Positions 37,109 to 49,656 of a stretch of DNA of 64,000 bases are shown here, piece by piece. Every line of letters begins with the position of its first letter. Position 1 is the stretch's first letter. The notes below the pieces were generated by a model. The model had not been told where the DNA came from. It made no database searches and saw nothing but the letters and a program-made list of their open reading frames with translations. The position numbers and the translations under genes are program-made. Origin of the DNA: Todiramphus chloris collaris (taxonomy: Eukaryota; Chordata; Aves; Coraciiformes; Alcedinidae); contig JANVCC010000018.1 of NCBI GenBank assembly GCA_025345505.1, positions 4,077,749 to 4,141,748 of the forward strand, given 5' to 3'.

Positions 37109-39033
37109 GGTAACAACAATCTTAATACACCTGTATGTACAGAAATGGTGCAAGGAATATAAATCAAAATAATCTGATTAAAGGAACAAAAGAATGTGTC
37201 CTAAAGCACCTGGTGAGAAAAAATGATGAAACAGAGGAAAATCCAGTTTGTAGGCACACATGTGCACTACTAGGAGTAATTCTGTATTTAAGTTGCCCTT
37301 CGCTTACAGAATTACCAAATAACTATTTTAAAATGTTAAAATACTAACAGCAATTTTATCCCAAATTTAAATGCTAGCACTAACGTATGGAAGGAAATAC
37401 AATGAATTAAAGGTAAACATTTTTATACGTAACAATACATGAGAGGCTCTTAATGTCTACACTGAAATTTTAAATGACAGCAGGCCATAAGGAGATTATA
37501 GTGTTTATATAACAGCAGAAACAAAATGCACAGCCACTCCAACAGGCATCATTATATGAGAAACCATCACAACAGGCTTTTTGCAAGGCTTTATCTTCTC
37601 TAAGAAATACCAGAAGTTAGTTGCTCTCTACACCTGCCTTGATGGTCAGTCATTCAGCTAAAGCTGGGATTGCTCCTTTGATCTGGGATGGTCAGTGGCC
37701 ATCAACAATCTATTAAAAGAGATTGCAGGTGCTGCAAAAAATCGGAATGCTAGACCTTCATTTTGTAACACTGACCCACAGCAGAGCCTAAGCTTTTCCC
37801 ATGCAATTCCCCAACAGCCCTATGAAACTGTTAATCTGAAACTGGGACGGTGGGCTTCAGCTCCAGATCCAGGCATGTAATTTGAAACATCTAAGAGATC
37901 CAAGTGGGGCTGACAGATTCACTACTTGTTGGAGCTGCACTTTTCAGAAGGGATATTGAGGACACAGTGAAAGTCTTTTGGTGTCCAAAATGACTGCAGG
38001 CTGCAACCAAACTCCACTCCTAATCAGTCCAGCTCGGTGAGTCTAGAGAGCTTAAGCCCTCCCTTCATTTGTCTACAGGAAGTCTAGAGTGGTACCTATA
38101 TGATTTCCCTTCATCACATAAGGCACAAAAATACGGTATTTGTTTCAGTTGACTACTGTCTGTTCTTTGCCTCTGAAACTTACATTTTCAATTCAGTCCC
38201 ATGGAAATAGGGAATTCAAGGATTCCAGCTATGGGTCCCATTAGACACACGTATCAAAACCTTTCACAAATTTCATTGTGCTACACGTACCTTTGAAACA
38301 ATTTCTTAATGCATCAAGCATACTACCTATTCAAGAAGGATAAGTAACCCTGGTTTTGCCTAATTACTCAGACATTATTGTAAGCAATAAAGGATTCCAG
38401 AACATCACAATCCTTCATCTTTTCTTATTTCAGTTCTTTTACTTCTATAAAGAGGACAGGCACCTTTTTTTCCATGCTATAATGAACAGGATCAAGAACT
38501 GACACAAGCATTCTCAGTGTATATACAATTTTGTCCTGCTACTTATGCAGGAAGGGCCAGGGAAATGTTACTGGGATGGGATAAGGAAGTGCTAACAGAG
38601 CTCTGGAAAAATGGGACACTCCTCTTGCCATATCAATTGCCTCATATATCCCTCTGTGACAGCAAAATCTCCTGGTTTCCCAGAACTGTGGCAGACAAAA
38701 AATAGACAGTCATGGATAAATTACTCCAAGAAATTTGTTCAACTGACTTCCTAAATCACCTATATGTAATGCAAGGCTGGTGGAGAGCTACGGTCTACAG
38801 TTGCTTGGACACTTGCACATCACAGCTTTCATGAAAGCCGAATCTCTTAAGAAGAACAAACTAACTAATTTCTGGTATCTGGTAGCTGTACTTCAGCATC
38901 CCAAAACATGCACAATATTTCCAACAATGGAATTTTCATGAAAGCAAAGGAATTAACAAATTCAGTCATTAACCATTCCAAAAGTTTCCTGGTTGCTCTA
39001 CTTTTGGCCCCTCTGTATGTGACTTTTGGCTAA

Positions 39034-39037
<4 letters not shown>

Positions 39038-39078
<41 letters not shown>
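39038..39078. repeat. Poly-T run at gap edge
   Basis: About 30 uninterrupted T (after 'tcttc') run directly into the assembly gap. The homopolymer probably caused the break in assembly. Confidence 0.9.
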
Positions 39079-39178
39079 NNNNNNNNNNNNNNNNNNNNNN
39101 NNNNNNNNNNNNNNNNNNNNNNNNNNNNNNNNNNNNNNNNNNNNNNNNNNNNNNNNNNNNNNNNNNNNNNNNNNNNNN
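39079..39178. other. Assembly gap (100 N)
   Basis: Exactly 100 N, the conventional placeholder for a gap of unknown length. The sequence on the right resumes with 'aaagaaataaat'. Nothing can be said about the missing content. Confidence 0.99.
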
Positions 39179-40594
39179 AAAGAAATAAATATGTTCTCTC
39201 TCCTCCTAAACCTGAGATTTAAAAATAAGAAAACTTGTACTTAAAATATATTCATTGTAAATTAAACAGCACAGGTGAAAAATAACACTACAGTTTCTTA
39301 TAAAAATAGTGAAATTTTATTCATAAGCAAGATTCAAATCCTCATAGGTGACTGAATATATCAATTATTTCCTTACAAGAGCACTCTTCTATCCTGCAAT
39401 AAAATAAAACAATATTTTATCTACAAATAACTAAAGAGTTATACTATAGGGATTTTTTCTGTTATTTAATAATGAAATTATATTCAGTATTCTTCACACA
39501 CAGCATTTGAATTTCTAATTATATTAAATTTCAGCTTGATATGTGCAAGAGCACAACAGGAACTACGCAGGCAACAGCTGAGCATAACCCACTGCACTAT
39601 GCTAGAAATTACACTCTGTATTTGTTCCTTATCATTTGCCTCTTTTCTTAAGCCTATCAGCATCCTAAAGAGATGGTCACATTTTATAACACATTGTATA
39701 ACATCTGTAAAATGAGCACAACTCGAATAGTTTTTTCTCCATCGCGCAGGACATGTACATGAATTACGTCAGAGACTTCATAGGACTATAAGCACAGCAA
39801 AGCAAACAATCCAGATACTATTAAATATTTTACAAACTGCAAATACTGGATATTATATAGGAAACACATAGAAAAATATAAAAAGAATATTACTGTATTA
39901 CACTGGAATGTAAAATAATATTTAAAACATTACAGATCCAAAACAAGTGCTCATGCAGGACAAATAAGTCTGGATTTTTCTTTTTGTTAAAGTAAGGTGC
40001 ATATGTAAATTAGCAGGAAAATTAGTTTTATTTTTTCTTTTAATCACACAAGCTATATAAAAATCAAACAATTCAGTTATCCCAATCATAATAGGCTTTT
40101 TTTTTTTCTTACTTATAGGCCTTTCAATATTTAAAAGTATTTTTTCTTGTTTTTCAAAGATTTAGAATGCAAAATAAAACTATGTAAGAGAGTAGTAAAC
40201 ACCTGGTAGCCAGCATTATCATCTTGAACATAAATTTCTTTTGTTCACAGTTTTACAAAGCATTCCACATACATGAATGAAAGGGGGCTGGTCTTGTTTT
40301 CTAAAGACAACAAAGTGCAAGAAGAAAACTCTGTTTTTGAGGTGTGATACACCCCCATCTTCATTTGGAAGTCTCTCTCATAACTAACTATCAGTTCCCT
40401 AATCATCACAAGAAGCTGAAGAGATGCAATCACGATGCAGAACATTAATCTGAGAGGAGGCAGATATAAAATCTTTTTGCTCTGTTCTGATGCAGAAGGA
40501 TATGTCAGAGGCGATGCTGCAATACGAAGAGAGATGCAAGATCAACTGTACTACTTGATTACATAGAAAATTGAGTTCCAGACGCACCTACTTT

Positions 40595-40621
40595 CTTCCT
40601 CCCTCCCTCCCTCCCTCCCTC
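40595..40621. repeat. (CCTC)n microsatellite
   Basis: About six tandem CCTC units. Confidence 0.92.
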
Positions 40622-41137
40622 ACACTCTTTCTACCTTCAAAAGCTACTTCTACCTCAGTTTGCCATCACTGTTTTCCCACATAACTCCTGCCAACTTCTT
40701 TCCCACACACAGAAAACTAGATACTGGCATAGTGGTTTCAGCAAAAAGCAAAACCCACCACACATACCCACAGCGCTTCCTTTTTCTTTGCAATGGATAT
40801 GGAGTTTTCTAGATGCTAAGCAAAAATTGTAAAGCTTCAATACTTGTTTGCATTTGTATGGCATTTGATACGCTTCTTGATTCTAAGGTACTTATAGACA
40901 ATATTCTTTAAGGTACCAAACACAACCTTATTTTATTCCTTTCTGCTACCAGAGGTAATAATTACAAAGGTACAAGCTGTTAAAGTAATAAACTCTTCCA
41001 TTTTATTCTTCCACTTGTGCCATCATATGTCTCCCATAGCAGAATAAACACTAAACAAAGAGTAAGGGAGCTCAGATTTTTGCCAAGTTGCAGGTAAGCT
41101 AAGAACCAAAAGAACACCACCATCCCACCCCACCATT

Positions 41138-41161
41138 AAAAAAAAAAAAAAAAAAAAAAAA
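41138..41161. repeat. Poly-A run (24 A)
   Basis: 24 A followed by a purine tail 'ggagagagaata'. Simple sequence. Confidence 0.9.
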
Positions 41162-42324
41162 GGAGAGAGAATAAAAATTTGGTGCCCTTGTTTCTGGGAA
41201 CAGAAACTAAACTTCATATTTTAATATAATTTACTAATTTAATTTCACATGTGCTTTGCTTTTCACAGTTCATTCGAGTCTTTTAAGGAACCTTCCATTC
41301 ATAGAAGTATAAATAAATCTTACAAGGAAATATATGAAAATTCTATTGAAAATAGAATGGAGCAGTTCCTTCACAGGTAAATACTGAAGAGGAAATAAAT
41401 ATATCAAAATTTGAATTTAGCAGGGCATCAAAACAGTAAAACAAGATGGAAGACTGTCCTGATAACAGAAGCATCTACCCATTAGACACGTCATACAATA
41501 ACAAAGACTTCTTAGAAGATCCAATTTCAAACGCTTGTCTGTTTTAAGGAAACATTTTTACAAGGGAGTGATCAACTTACTCAGATTTTCACAGGAGGAT
41601 TAAAATAGTAGCGTGGAGAAAGAAAAGACTGCAGCAGCTCTTTTATTGTTTACTTTTAGCTTCTATTTCTAATTTATTTAAGTTCCTGTAACGATGTTTC
41701 CAGGCTCATCAAAAGAGTAAATGTCCAAGCCACTAAATGCCTACATGAAATATTGTGGCATACCGTGTGTAAACACACGCACACACTTGGCACATGCCAA
41801 GGTACGACAGCTACTCATGGCGCAGGGACCTACACTGGTAAGAACCTCAAAATCTCGGGCAGCTACAGAAATAGATAAAGCACTTTCTTTGCTCCATTTC
41901 TTGGGGTTTTAAATGCCTGTGAAAGGTACTGGGCCAGGCACGGCACAGGCTCGCTTCAAAAGCCCTGATGCTGAGCTCTCCAGGTGGCCAGACCACCAGG
42001 AGAGTAGAATGTGGAGACAGAAATCTGCTGCAATCTCCCATCCTCCACAGCCTTGCAAAGCTGTCCTGGCCAGAAAGGAAGTATAACCAGGGTGGCTGGG
42101 AGTGTGCTAAGCTAGAATAAATAGTTCCCTTACTGGGGCTTCTACTGAGTTCATACCATAACAAAACTGCCTCAACTCATGTGGAATTTACCACCTTGAA
42201 TAAATTTGATGAATCTAGCCTAGGAAAAGGATAAAAGCAGTGAGGTAGACTGGTAGGAAATACACATACTTTTTTCTTTTCTAGAAACACCTCACAATTT
42301 TCCTTTTCTGTTTCTACATGAAGG

Positions 42325-42616
42325 GTTTTTTGGTCTGTTCTCCCTGGTGACAAGGGACAGAACAAGAGGAAATGGCCTGAAGTTGAACCAGGGGAGGTTC
42401 AGGCTGGATATTAGGAAGCATTTCTTTCCAGAAAGGGTTGTCAGGCACTGGAATGGGCTGCCCAGGGAGGTGGTGGAGTCACCATTCCTGGCCGTGTTTA
42501 AGAGTTGGTTAGATGTTGTGCTTAGGGACATGGTTTAGTGGTTTTGATAGGGCTAGGAGTAAGGCTGGACTTGATGATCTCGAAGGTCTCTTCCAGCTGA
42601 AACTATTCTATGATTT
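42325..42616 (+). mobile_element. CR1 LINE 3' fragment, well preserved
   Basis: A plus-strand CR1: 'ggtctgttctccctggtgac', 'aacaagaggaaatggcctga', 'aggggaggttcaggctggat', 'attaggaagcatttctttcc', 'gggctgcccagggaggtggt', 'gtgcttagggacatggttta', 'ctggacttgatgatctcgaa' and 'attctatgattt' at the end. The 'cttagggacatggtttagtgg' tail, slightly over one helical turn long, belongs to a different CR1 subtype from most other copies here. It is less mutated than the copies at 4.5 and 48.3 kb. Confidence 0.95.
42347..42538 (+). pseudogene. CR1 ORF2 extreme C-terminus (open remnant)
   Basis: Last part of CR1 ORF2. It is still open for 63 codons, with '[20 protein letters not shown]', '[20 protein letters not shown]' and the final '[10 protein letters not shown]' before a TAG at the natural CR1 stop. 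The copy is 5'-truncated, so no RT or endonuclease residues are present and it cannot encode a working protein. The intact frame to the natural stop supports a fairly recent insertion. Confidence 0.9.
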
Positions 42617-43150
42617 GCAGCAGCAGAGATGTTGCTTCGGGGGGTTTTATGCATCTGATGATCTCACACAGGGCAAGTAGATACTACTTCTGTCCTCACC
42701 ACAGAGTTATTTGTTCCTGCCTGCGACTGGACTGGGACTGTGGGTCACATGAGTCCTTGTACCTGCAGTGCCAGCAATAGGAGAGACTTGAGTGGGTGCA
42801 CATTGTGTATGTGGGACTGTAGACTATGAGTAGAGTAAGAGGCTTTGGATCTATGTATCAAAGTGACTGCAAATCTGGGCTGGATACTGGAGTGACCAGA
42901 GGGTATGTGAGGTGGCTACCAGGAGGTCTACAGCAGCTGCTGGGGAAACCGTGGGGCCTGGGGCTTGTTTGAGAGACCCACTGCATCTGCTTCTCTGCAC
43001 ATGAAGAGTGAGGGGCCCTCCAGCATCCAGCGACTGAACTTGAGGCTACTGGATTCAGCAATTCTTAAAACATGTGTTGAAGCACCAGTCGCCGACCAGG
43101 TGTGTCTGTGAAGACAACTATTTGCACGTAGAGAAACACACAAAAATACA
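42617..43150. other. Unexplained GC-richer block next to CR1
   Basis: Directly after the CR1 end comes about 530 bp of visibly higher GC ('gactggactgggactgtggg', 'gaaaccgtggggcctggggc', 'caccagtcgccgaccaggtg') before AT-rich DNA resumes. No long frame and no CR1 match were found. A solo LTR or another decayed retroelement would fit the length and composition, but I could not define termini or a target duplication. Confidence 0.35.
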
Positions 43151-46100
43151 CTGAGGAGATTCAAAAGAAATCAAAGGAGCTTGGAAGGTGTTCATCCAAC
43201 ACATAATGGGAACCTAGACACTAGACTTAAGTCACACGTAGACAACTACTTGCTGACACCTGAACTTGGATGTTTGTATCAGCATTTTAATGTGATCATC
43301 CACACAGAATATGATCAAGATACAAGTGCTCACCACATACAGAAACAGATAATTACAAAACTAAAACCAAGCAACAATCCCATAAAATCAGAGAGAACAA
43401 ACCAATTAATAGATATGCTTGGACTGGATAATATCTGGGCTCATGTCTCCTCAGTATTGTAAGAATACATAGTAAACATCTGACAGCTGTTTGAAAAGAA
43501 TGCATTTAGAATATGCAGCATATTAATTTTTAGAAATGTTCCCATACTATAAGCAAGAATCCTCCTAAATATATGAATTTTTAGAGACCTGACAAAGAAA
43601 ATCAGTTTTACAGTACTGAGCACAGGAACACTCAGAAAACTTCCAGCAACTCAAATACCAGAAGGATAAGCACTGCAAATCACTAAGAATGAATAAAAAC
43701 AAGATTTGGGAAATCAGCAATACAACATGTTGAATTCAGATTGGTGCCCTAAAATGCTGACTATGAAGTCAAAGATAAGAATACAGAGATCTGGTCCCTT
43801 AGATGATGGAAAAATGGGAGACTACAGGTTTCTTTCTGATGAGCCTATCATTGCAATAGATGTCACAGAGAAAAGGAGTACCTTTTTCAAAGTCTCAAAA
43901 GCAAAAGCTAGCTCTTCTCTATTCATTTTGTTTGCCACAGCTCTTGCTGAACAAATTAGACAGAAGTAGAGTCTGAAAGGAAAGAGATGACTGGTGCCAA
44001 ACCAGAAATTTGATTAGACATCCACAGGAGGACAGATGAGTGGAAAAGGAGAGAAAGAACAAAATTCAGAAGGAAAAAATTGTCCAAAGTAAAATCATGA
44101 TTGCAATAGAGGAAAGGGGAGTAAACAACAAGGTCTCAAAATTATGTCTATTTTATGTTAAAATGCATTATACCACAGAGGGATGATGTGACAGATTGTT
44201 GCTTCATGGACATTGTTCCTTCCTAATACCATCAGTGAACTTATTACAGGGACATTCATTTAAAAATTGAATAATCTTGCTTGCTTATTGCCTTAGTTTA
44301 ATGTAAAATAGGGTACAATTTAAAGCATTGAGTTATGTTAACTAACCAGGATGTTCTACCAACACTACCTGAAAAAGCACTGGAATTTATACTGCTATTT
44401 ATACATTTATCTATTCATCAGGTAGCTTCCAGAAATACCCATTTAGAAATAAAAGGTAATCTTAATTCCAATCAGAATTCATAGCTAATAGATTTACCAG
44501 CTTGAATTAATGAAACCAAGTTTACATAGGTTTCATATGTCACACTGACCATAGCTCTTTACTAGGATTTAGTGCAAGTATGAGACATATAAAGTCAAAC
44601 TGCAAGATGTAGCTGCACTAGCTCTTTCTTTAAAGTTTAGAAAAATCACATTAAAACCAAGTAAAACCAAGCATTTGAAACCTAAAGCAGTTTTAATACA
44701 GAAATTACAAAAAATAGGGTTATTTTCTGATTTTTTTTCTGTCAAGACCTTCAGTGGCTAAACTTGGCAGCAAACACTGGCATTTTGCAAGCAGCAGTTC
44801 TTGGAGATCCAGACTGTATTCTGCTGTTTGGTACATCAGTAATCACCCAACAGCGGTTTTAAAAAGCTTGTGTGGCAACTTCTAAATAACTTTACACCAT
44901 GGTGGCTCCAGGGCTCCTCCACTCCAATCACTGTGCATAGGTTACAGCCCCACTGAGCAAAACACGCACTCTGGGCAAGACCAAGGCAACCTGCACTGCA
45001 TGTACCAGCACATGTCTGGGAGAATTAGACCAAGCAGTCATTTGGTCTACCAGGAGAAATGGATCAAATGGGAGAGTTAATTTTTCCACGACTTATGACT
45101 TGTTGGGACCGTTTACCTCTGTCCTAACCACGTCTGCTCTCAGCACTGAGGGGAGTTGTCCTAAATGTGAAGAGGAAACCAGAAAAGCTGATTTAAGCAG
45201 TATCACAGATTTCAGCTTGCGCAGCCCACATGCTCTCTAATCAAGCAAGGTCCACACTAACATTGGCAAGTACAGCTTCTTCCTCATGCAGGGTTGGTGA
45301 AAGCTTACAAAGAGGTTGCACTAAGCCCATTTAACAAATTTAAGTGCCAAATTACATAAAGCTTTGTCTTTAAGCATACAGATGTTTTTACATCCTCACA
45401 GAAAGGACAACTGAAAAAGTAGAGTCTGGATATTTTGACAGCCCAACTTACTCCAGCATGGCACTCTTCCTTGTGCTAGCTCAAGAGCCGCAAGGACAAA
45501 TAACGAGGTCCCCTATTCTCAGCTGCACTGAGCTACTCCGTGTTACTCTGATCACTTTAGGATACATACGTGATTTTGTAAAAACAGAAAAGAGATGAGT
45601 AGAATAGTGGCATTCTCTAACATGAAGACTCAAGACCCAACTGTGGATCAGGCTGCCTTTGAAATTAACCTATCTTATCTATATGGTTAGCCTTATGTCC
45701 ACAGTTAATGGAGAATGCAACAGGGCCCACAATTCGCAATTTCAAGCAGCCCTTTCCCGAGGACATTGTAACCACAAGGTGTATTTTCATCTATATACAT
45801 CATATGTAAACCATAAAACTTGAAGCAACCCTCAGTGCCCAAATTTGGATACTTCCTCCTGTCCATGACAAACTACATGGCTTTGTTCTATCTACTACTG
45901 CAGAGTTTTACAGTATTAGTCCCCCTAAGAAATGTCTCAGAGTAATACATACAAAAGCCTAAATTTCCTATAGTTGATGGAGAGATGTGGCTGTATGGAG
46001 AAATGCCCATATATCAGGCACTAAATTCAGTACATTAGCTCCAGTTAAAATCCCGCATTTAGAACGCCTTTGTCACTGAGATGTCACATTCACTTGTTTA

Positions 46101-46937
46101 AATACCATAATATTAACTCTTAGAATCTGATTACTAAATTATTCAATCTTTACTAAAAGGAATTCAGCAAAGGAAAATGCTTTTTGCAAAATGTGCATGG
46201 CAGCAAGAACAGCAAGCACAGGAAGAAACGCAAATGTCAGTTACAAAAATGGGTTTTTGTCAGTATAAAATTAAGCCATGATGATGCCTGCAAATATTGG
46301 AAAAGCATAAACAACAAGAGAAACATTACGTAATACCATTTAATTATTCAAAAGTACATTGTGACAAAGGGATAAAATTTAGAAAAGGAACATTTAGAGG
46401 AAATTAGAAGGGAAACGTCTGAAAACAAGAGCTAAAACCTTCTGTAACCCTTTGAGAAGGAAGTTTCATTGCTGGAAGCACTGAAAACTAAGCTCAACCA
46501 AGAACTGGGAGGCATTGTGATGTTAAACAAGTACACATAAAGAAATCTTCATTACATGATTTAAAATACTTAAAAAAAGAGACATGACCACATACAAAAC
46601 TTGTATGTCACCAGCAACTACCAGACAGCTGTTGGAACTCTGCATTTGGAGTCGGAAATAAGCTTCTCTGATGCTTATAATTATTAAAATTCTAAAACAA
46701 GGAAGAGACTTCATACTTAGCAATTGTTTTGAGCTTACTGAAAACATATTCTTGCTTACTTAATCTTCACTGCAGATACATCTCAATTACTATGGTGGGA
46801 AGTACATCCAAAGGCATCAGTCAAGTTCATTGCTCCACTGAGGTAAACTCTAAACAAGGCAAGACCTTTGTAAGAGCAACTTTGTTTACCTGAAAATGAA
46901 AGTAGCTTCTTTACACCATGAGTTTTTAAATGGTAAG
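43151..46937. other. AT-rich unique sequence
   Basis: No gene or repeat family recognised. The 93-codon frame at 43181-43462 and the 87-codon frame at 43706-43969 have no identifiable domain. A purine-rich patch lies near 43980-44120. Confidence 0.5.
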
Positions 46938-47775
46938 GTCATAGAATCACAGAATGTCAAGGGCTGGAAGGGACCTCGAGAGATCATCTAGTCCAACCCC
47001 CTGCCAGAGCAGGATCACCTAGACCAGGTCACACAGGAACACATCCAGGCAGGTTTGGAATATCTCCAGAGAGGGAGACTCCACAACCCCCCCGGGCAGC
47101 CTGTTCCAGGCTCTGTCACCCTCACTGTGAAAAAATTTTTCCTTACGTTTACACAAAACTTCCTGCACCTCAGCTTCAACCCATTACCCCTTGTCCTATT
47201 ATTGGGCATCACCGAGAAGAGCCTGGCTCCATCTTCCTAGCACTCAGCCTTCATATATTTATAAACATGGATTAAATCACGCCTTAGTCTTCTTTTCTCT
47301 AAGCTAAAAAGCCCCAGCTCCCTCAGTCTATCCTCATAAGAGAGACATTCCGCTCTCTTTGTAGCCCTGCGCTGGACCCTCTCCAGCAGTTCCATGTCCT
47401 TCTTCAACTGGGGGGCCCAGAACTGGACACAGTATTCCAGATGTGGCCTCACTAGGGCAGAGTAGAGGGGCAAGAGAACCTCTCTCAACCTACTAGCTAC
47501 ACCCCTTCTAATACACCCCGGGATGGCGTTGGCCCTCTTGGCCACAAGAGCACACTGCTGGCTCATGGTCAGCCTCCCATCAACCAGGACCCCCAGGTCC
47601 TTTTCCCCTTCACTGACTTCCAACAGCTCAGTCCCCAACCTATACTGATCCCTGGGGTTGTTCTTTCCCAGGTGCAGGACTCTGCACTTGCCCTTATTGA
47701 ATTTCATCAAATTTCTTCCTGCCCAACCCTCCAGCCTGTCCAAGTCTCGCTGAATGGCAGCACAAGGTCTACCAG
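46938..47775 (-). mobile_element. CR1 LINE 3' fragment, about 840 bp, best preserved copy
   Basis: The 3' end is 'gtcatagaatcacagaatg' (46938), two CR1 octamers on the complement. The body follows CR1 order: 'ggaagggacctcgagagatc', 'ctccacaacccccccgggca', 'gcctgttccaggctctgtca', 'ccattaccccttgtcctatt', 'ccagatgtggcctcactagg', 'cactgctggctcatggtcag', 'ctgcacttgcccttattgaa' and 'ctgaatggcagcacaaggt' at the truncated 5' side. Low divergence and an open C-terminal frame of over 160 codons mark it as the youngest copy in the window. Confidence 0.97.
47237..47763 (-). pseudogene. CR1 ORF2 reverse-transcriptase C-terminal fragment
   Basis: An open frame of over 168 codons lying C-terminal to the RT catalytic core. 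Visible CR1 hallmarks in order are '[11 protein letters not shown]', '[20 protein letters not shown]', '[20 protein letters not shown]', '[19 protein letters not shown]' and '[18 protein letters not shown]'-like residues before a premature stop after 'KAEC'. The rest of the protein tail appears in another frame over 47015-47212 ('RTRGNGLKL', 'VRVTEPGTG') and is itself shifted near its end. The endonuclease and the RT palm motif are missing through 5' truncation. It is a dead retrotransposon fragment, not a host gene. Confidence 0.93.
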
Positions 47776-48269
47776 ACAGCAGGGTTAACAGTGTCTAACA
47801 TCTTGCCAAATGAAAAGTCCAATTCTTCTCACAAAGACAAATCCTGTCCTCAGTGACACCACTATAAATCAAGAATAATACAAAATCTACAGGGAATGAA
47901 TTTCAGAGATGCTAAAGTCTCACAGCTCTGTGGGAGGTCACTCTGTCTTGATTCAATATAGTATTTTTCTTAAGCATGAACCTTCTGATTCATGTTCTTA
48001 ATCTGAGATTGAAGTTGTTTTAATAACTTCTAGAAAGCAAAAAAAACCAAAAAAAATCCTATTTTTTTCCCCTTTACAAAGGGCAACTGTGGTTAACATT
48101 TCTTTAAGTACACTATAATATATGCAGTAAGAAGTTTTTATCAAATTTTTACCTTAATAATTTCATACTCATACCTGGAAAGTGACTGTTTTAGGACAGA
48201 AGAGAATAAAAGAAAATAAAAAAGGGAAAAAAAAAAAGAAGATACCACCATTATACTATTGCTACTCCA
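47776..48269. other. Unique spacer between two CR1 copies
   Basis: About 490 bp of AT-rich sequence without CR1 similarity, with an A-rich patch near 48040-48056 and another at 48213-48240. Nothing else recognised. Confidence 0.6.
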
Positions 48270-49656
48270 TGAATCACAGAACAGGTGAGGTAGAGATATA
48301 TGGAGATACCTTGTCCAATCCTCCTTCTTAAAGAAGTTTGCTCTGGGCTGTGTCCAGTTGGGTTTTGTGGACACTCCACAACCTCTCTGCAGAGCCTGTT
48401 CTCCCATTTGGCCACCCCTACAATAAGAAAAAGCTTTTTCCTTATGTTTAGGAATTTCCTGTATATCCATCTGTGCTCACTACCTCTTGGCCCATCACTG
48501 ACCACCACTGAAAAGAAGCCTGGCTCTGTTTTCTTTACTCCCTCCCATCAGTTATTTATAGAGATTGATAAGATCTCCCTGAGCCTTCTCTTCTCTGGGG
48601 TGAGTAGTCATAGCTCTCTCAAGCCTCTCCTTGAACAATAGATACTCCAGTACCTTAATCATCTTAATGGCCCTTCTCTGGACATGCTCTAGTATGCCCA
48701 TGTCCCTCTTGTTCTGGAGAGCCCAGCAATGGACCTAGCAATCCAGATGAGTCTTACCAGTGCTGAGAGGAGGGGAAGGATCACCTCCCTCACCTGCTGG
48801 CAAAGCCCTGCCTAATCCACACCAGGATGGTACCACAAGAGGACATGGCTGGCACAAGTCCAATTTGGTGTCCATCAGGACCCCCCAGAGCCCTCTGTAC
48901 TTTCCAGATGGTCAGCATCCAGACTGTTCTGGTGGCTGGAGTTATTTCTCCCCAGGGGCAGAACCTGGCATTTCTCTTCACTGAACTTCATGAGGTTCCC
49001 ATTTCTCCAGCCTGTTGAGGTCTCTCTGAATAGGAAGAGCAGCACACCCATCTGGTCTATCAATCACTCCTCTCAGTTTTGTGTCAACATCAACAAACTT
49101 TCTGCGGGTGCATTGTGCCATTAATGAAGACATGATACAGTGCTGACACCAGGATCAACCCCTGGGGTGCACCACCAGTAACTGGCCTCCACAGAGACCT
49201 CATGCTGCTGCTATCACCTCTTTGAACCCAGCTGTTCAGTCAGTTTTCAGTCTGTCTCACTGTCAATTCATCCACTTCCTCAGCTTTTATATGAGCATGT
49301 TACAGGAGACAGTGTTAAAGTCTTTAGCCTTGCTAAAGTCACGGGAAACAGCATTAACTGCTCTTTTCTCACACACTGCTCCATTTATTTCCATCCTAGA
49401 AGGTTATCAGCTTGGTCACATATGATTCCTCCTTTGTAAATCCATGTTGACAACTCTAAATCGGCTTCTTATCCTTAACAGGCCCAGAAATGGTTTCTAG
49501 GGTGATCTACACAGGGATCAAGGTAAGGATGACTGGTCTGTCATTCCTTGGATCCCTCTTCTTGTCAGTTTTGAAGACAGAAATAGCATATGCTTTCTTT
49601 CACTCCTCGGGAAGGAGCTTCCCCCATTTGCCATGGCTTCTCTTCATGAGCAAAGT
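48270..49656 (-). mobile_element. CR1 LINE, longest copy (about 1.4 kb), old
   Basis: The complement carries the CR1 3' end ('gaatcacagaacagg' at 48270), then 'ctccacaacctctctgcaga', 'gagccttctcttctctgggg', 'cctcacctgctggcaaagcc', 'gggcagaacctggcatttct', 'ctggggtgcaccaccagtaa', 'cagtgttaaagtctttagcc', 'aaatccatgttgacaactct' and 'gatgactggtctgtcattcc' going toward the 5' side. This reaches well into the RT domain: read on the minus strand, 49440-49610 gives a decayed 'NAISVFKTDKKRDPRNDRP' (CR1 'DPGNYRPVSL' region). Numerous indels and stops; no long frame survives. Confidence 0.95.

Larger units (their letters stand above)
32101..39037. other. Mostly unique AT-rich sequence with one CpG-rich block
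   Basis: No gene is confirmed. The block at 35120-35830 stands out and is described separately. An AT-only stretch (35836-35955), a 20-bp tandem repeat (36161-36197) and a 24-A run (37085-37108) follow it. A (TAC)n/(CAC)n patch lies at 32956-32976. Other frames are short. Confidence 0.5.
39179..42324. other. AT-rich unique sequence
   Basis: No gene found. It contains a CCTC microsatellite (40595-40621), a poly-A run (41138-41161) and a 7-bp inverted repeat 'cttggca'/'tgccaag' at 41786-41801 that resembles a nuclear factor I site but has a spacer one base shorter than the usual form. Frames are short. Confidence 0.5.

Noticed and set aside
47055..47240. Plus-strand frames lying over the minus-strand CR1 copies (also 48300-48641, 48760-49018, 51655-51843)
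   Set aside because: They are antisense shadows of CR1 sequence.
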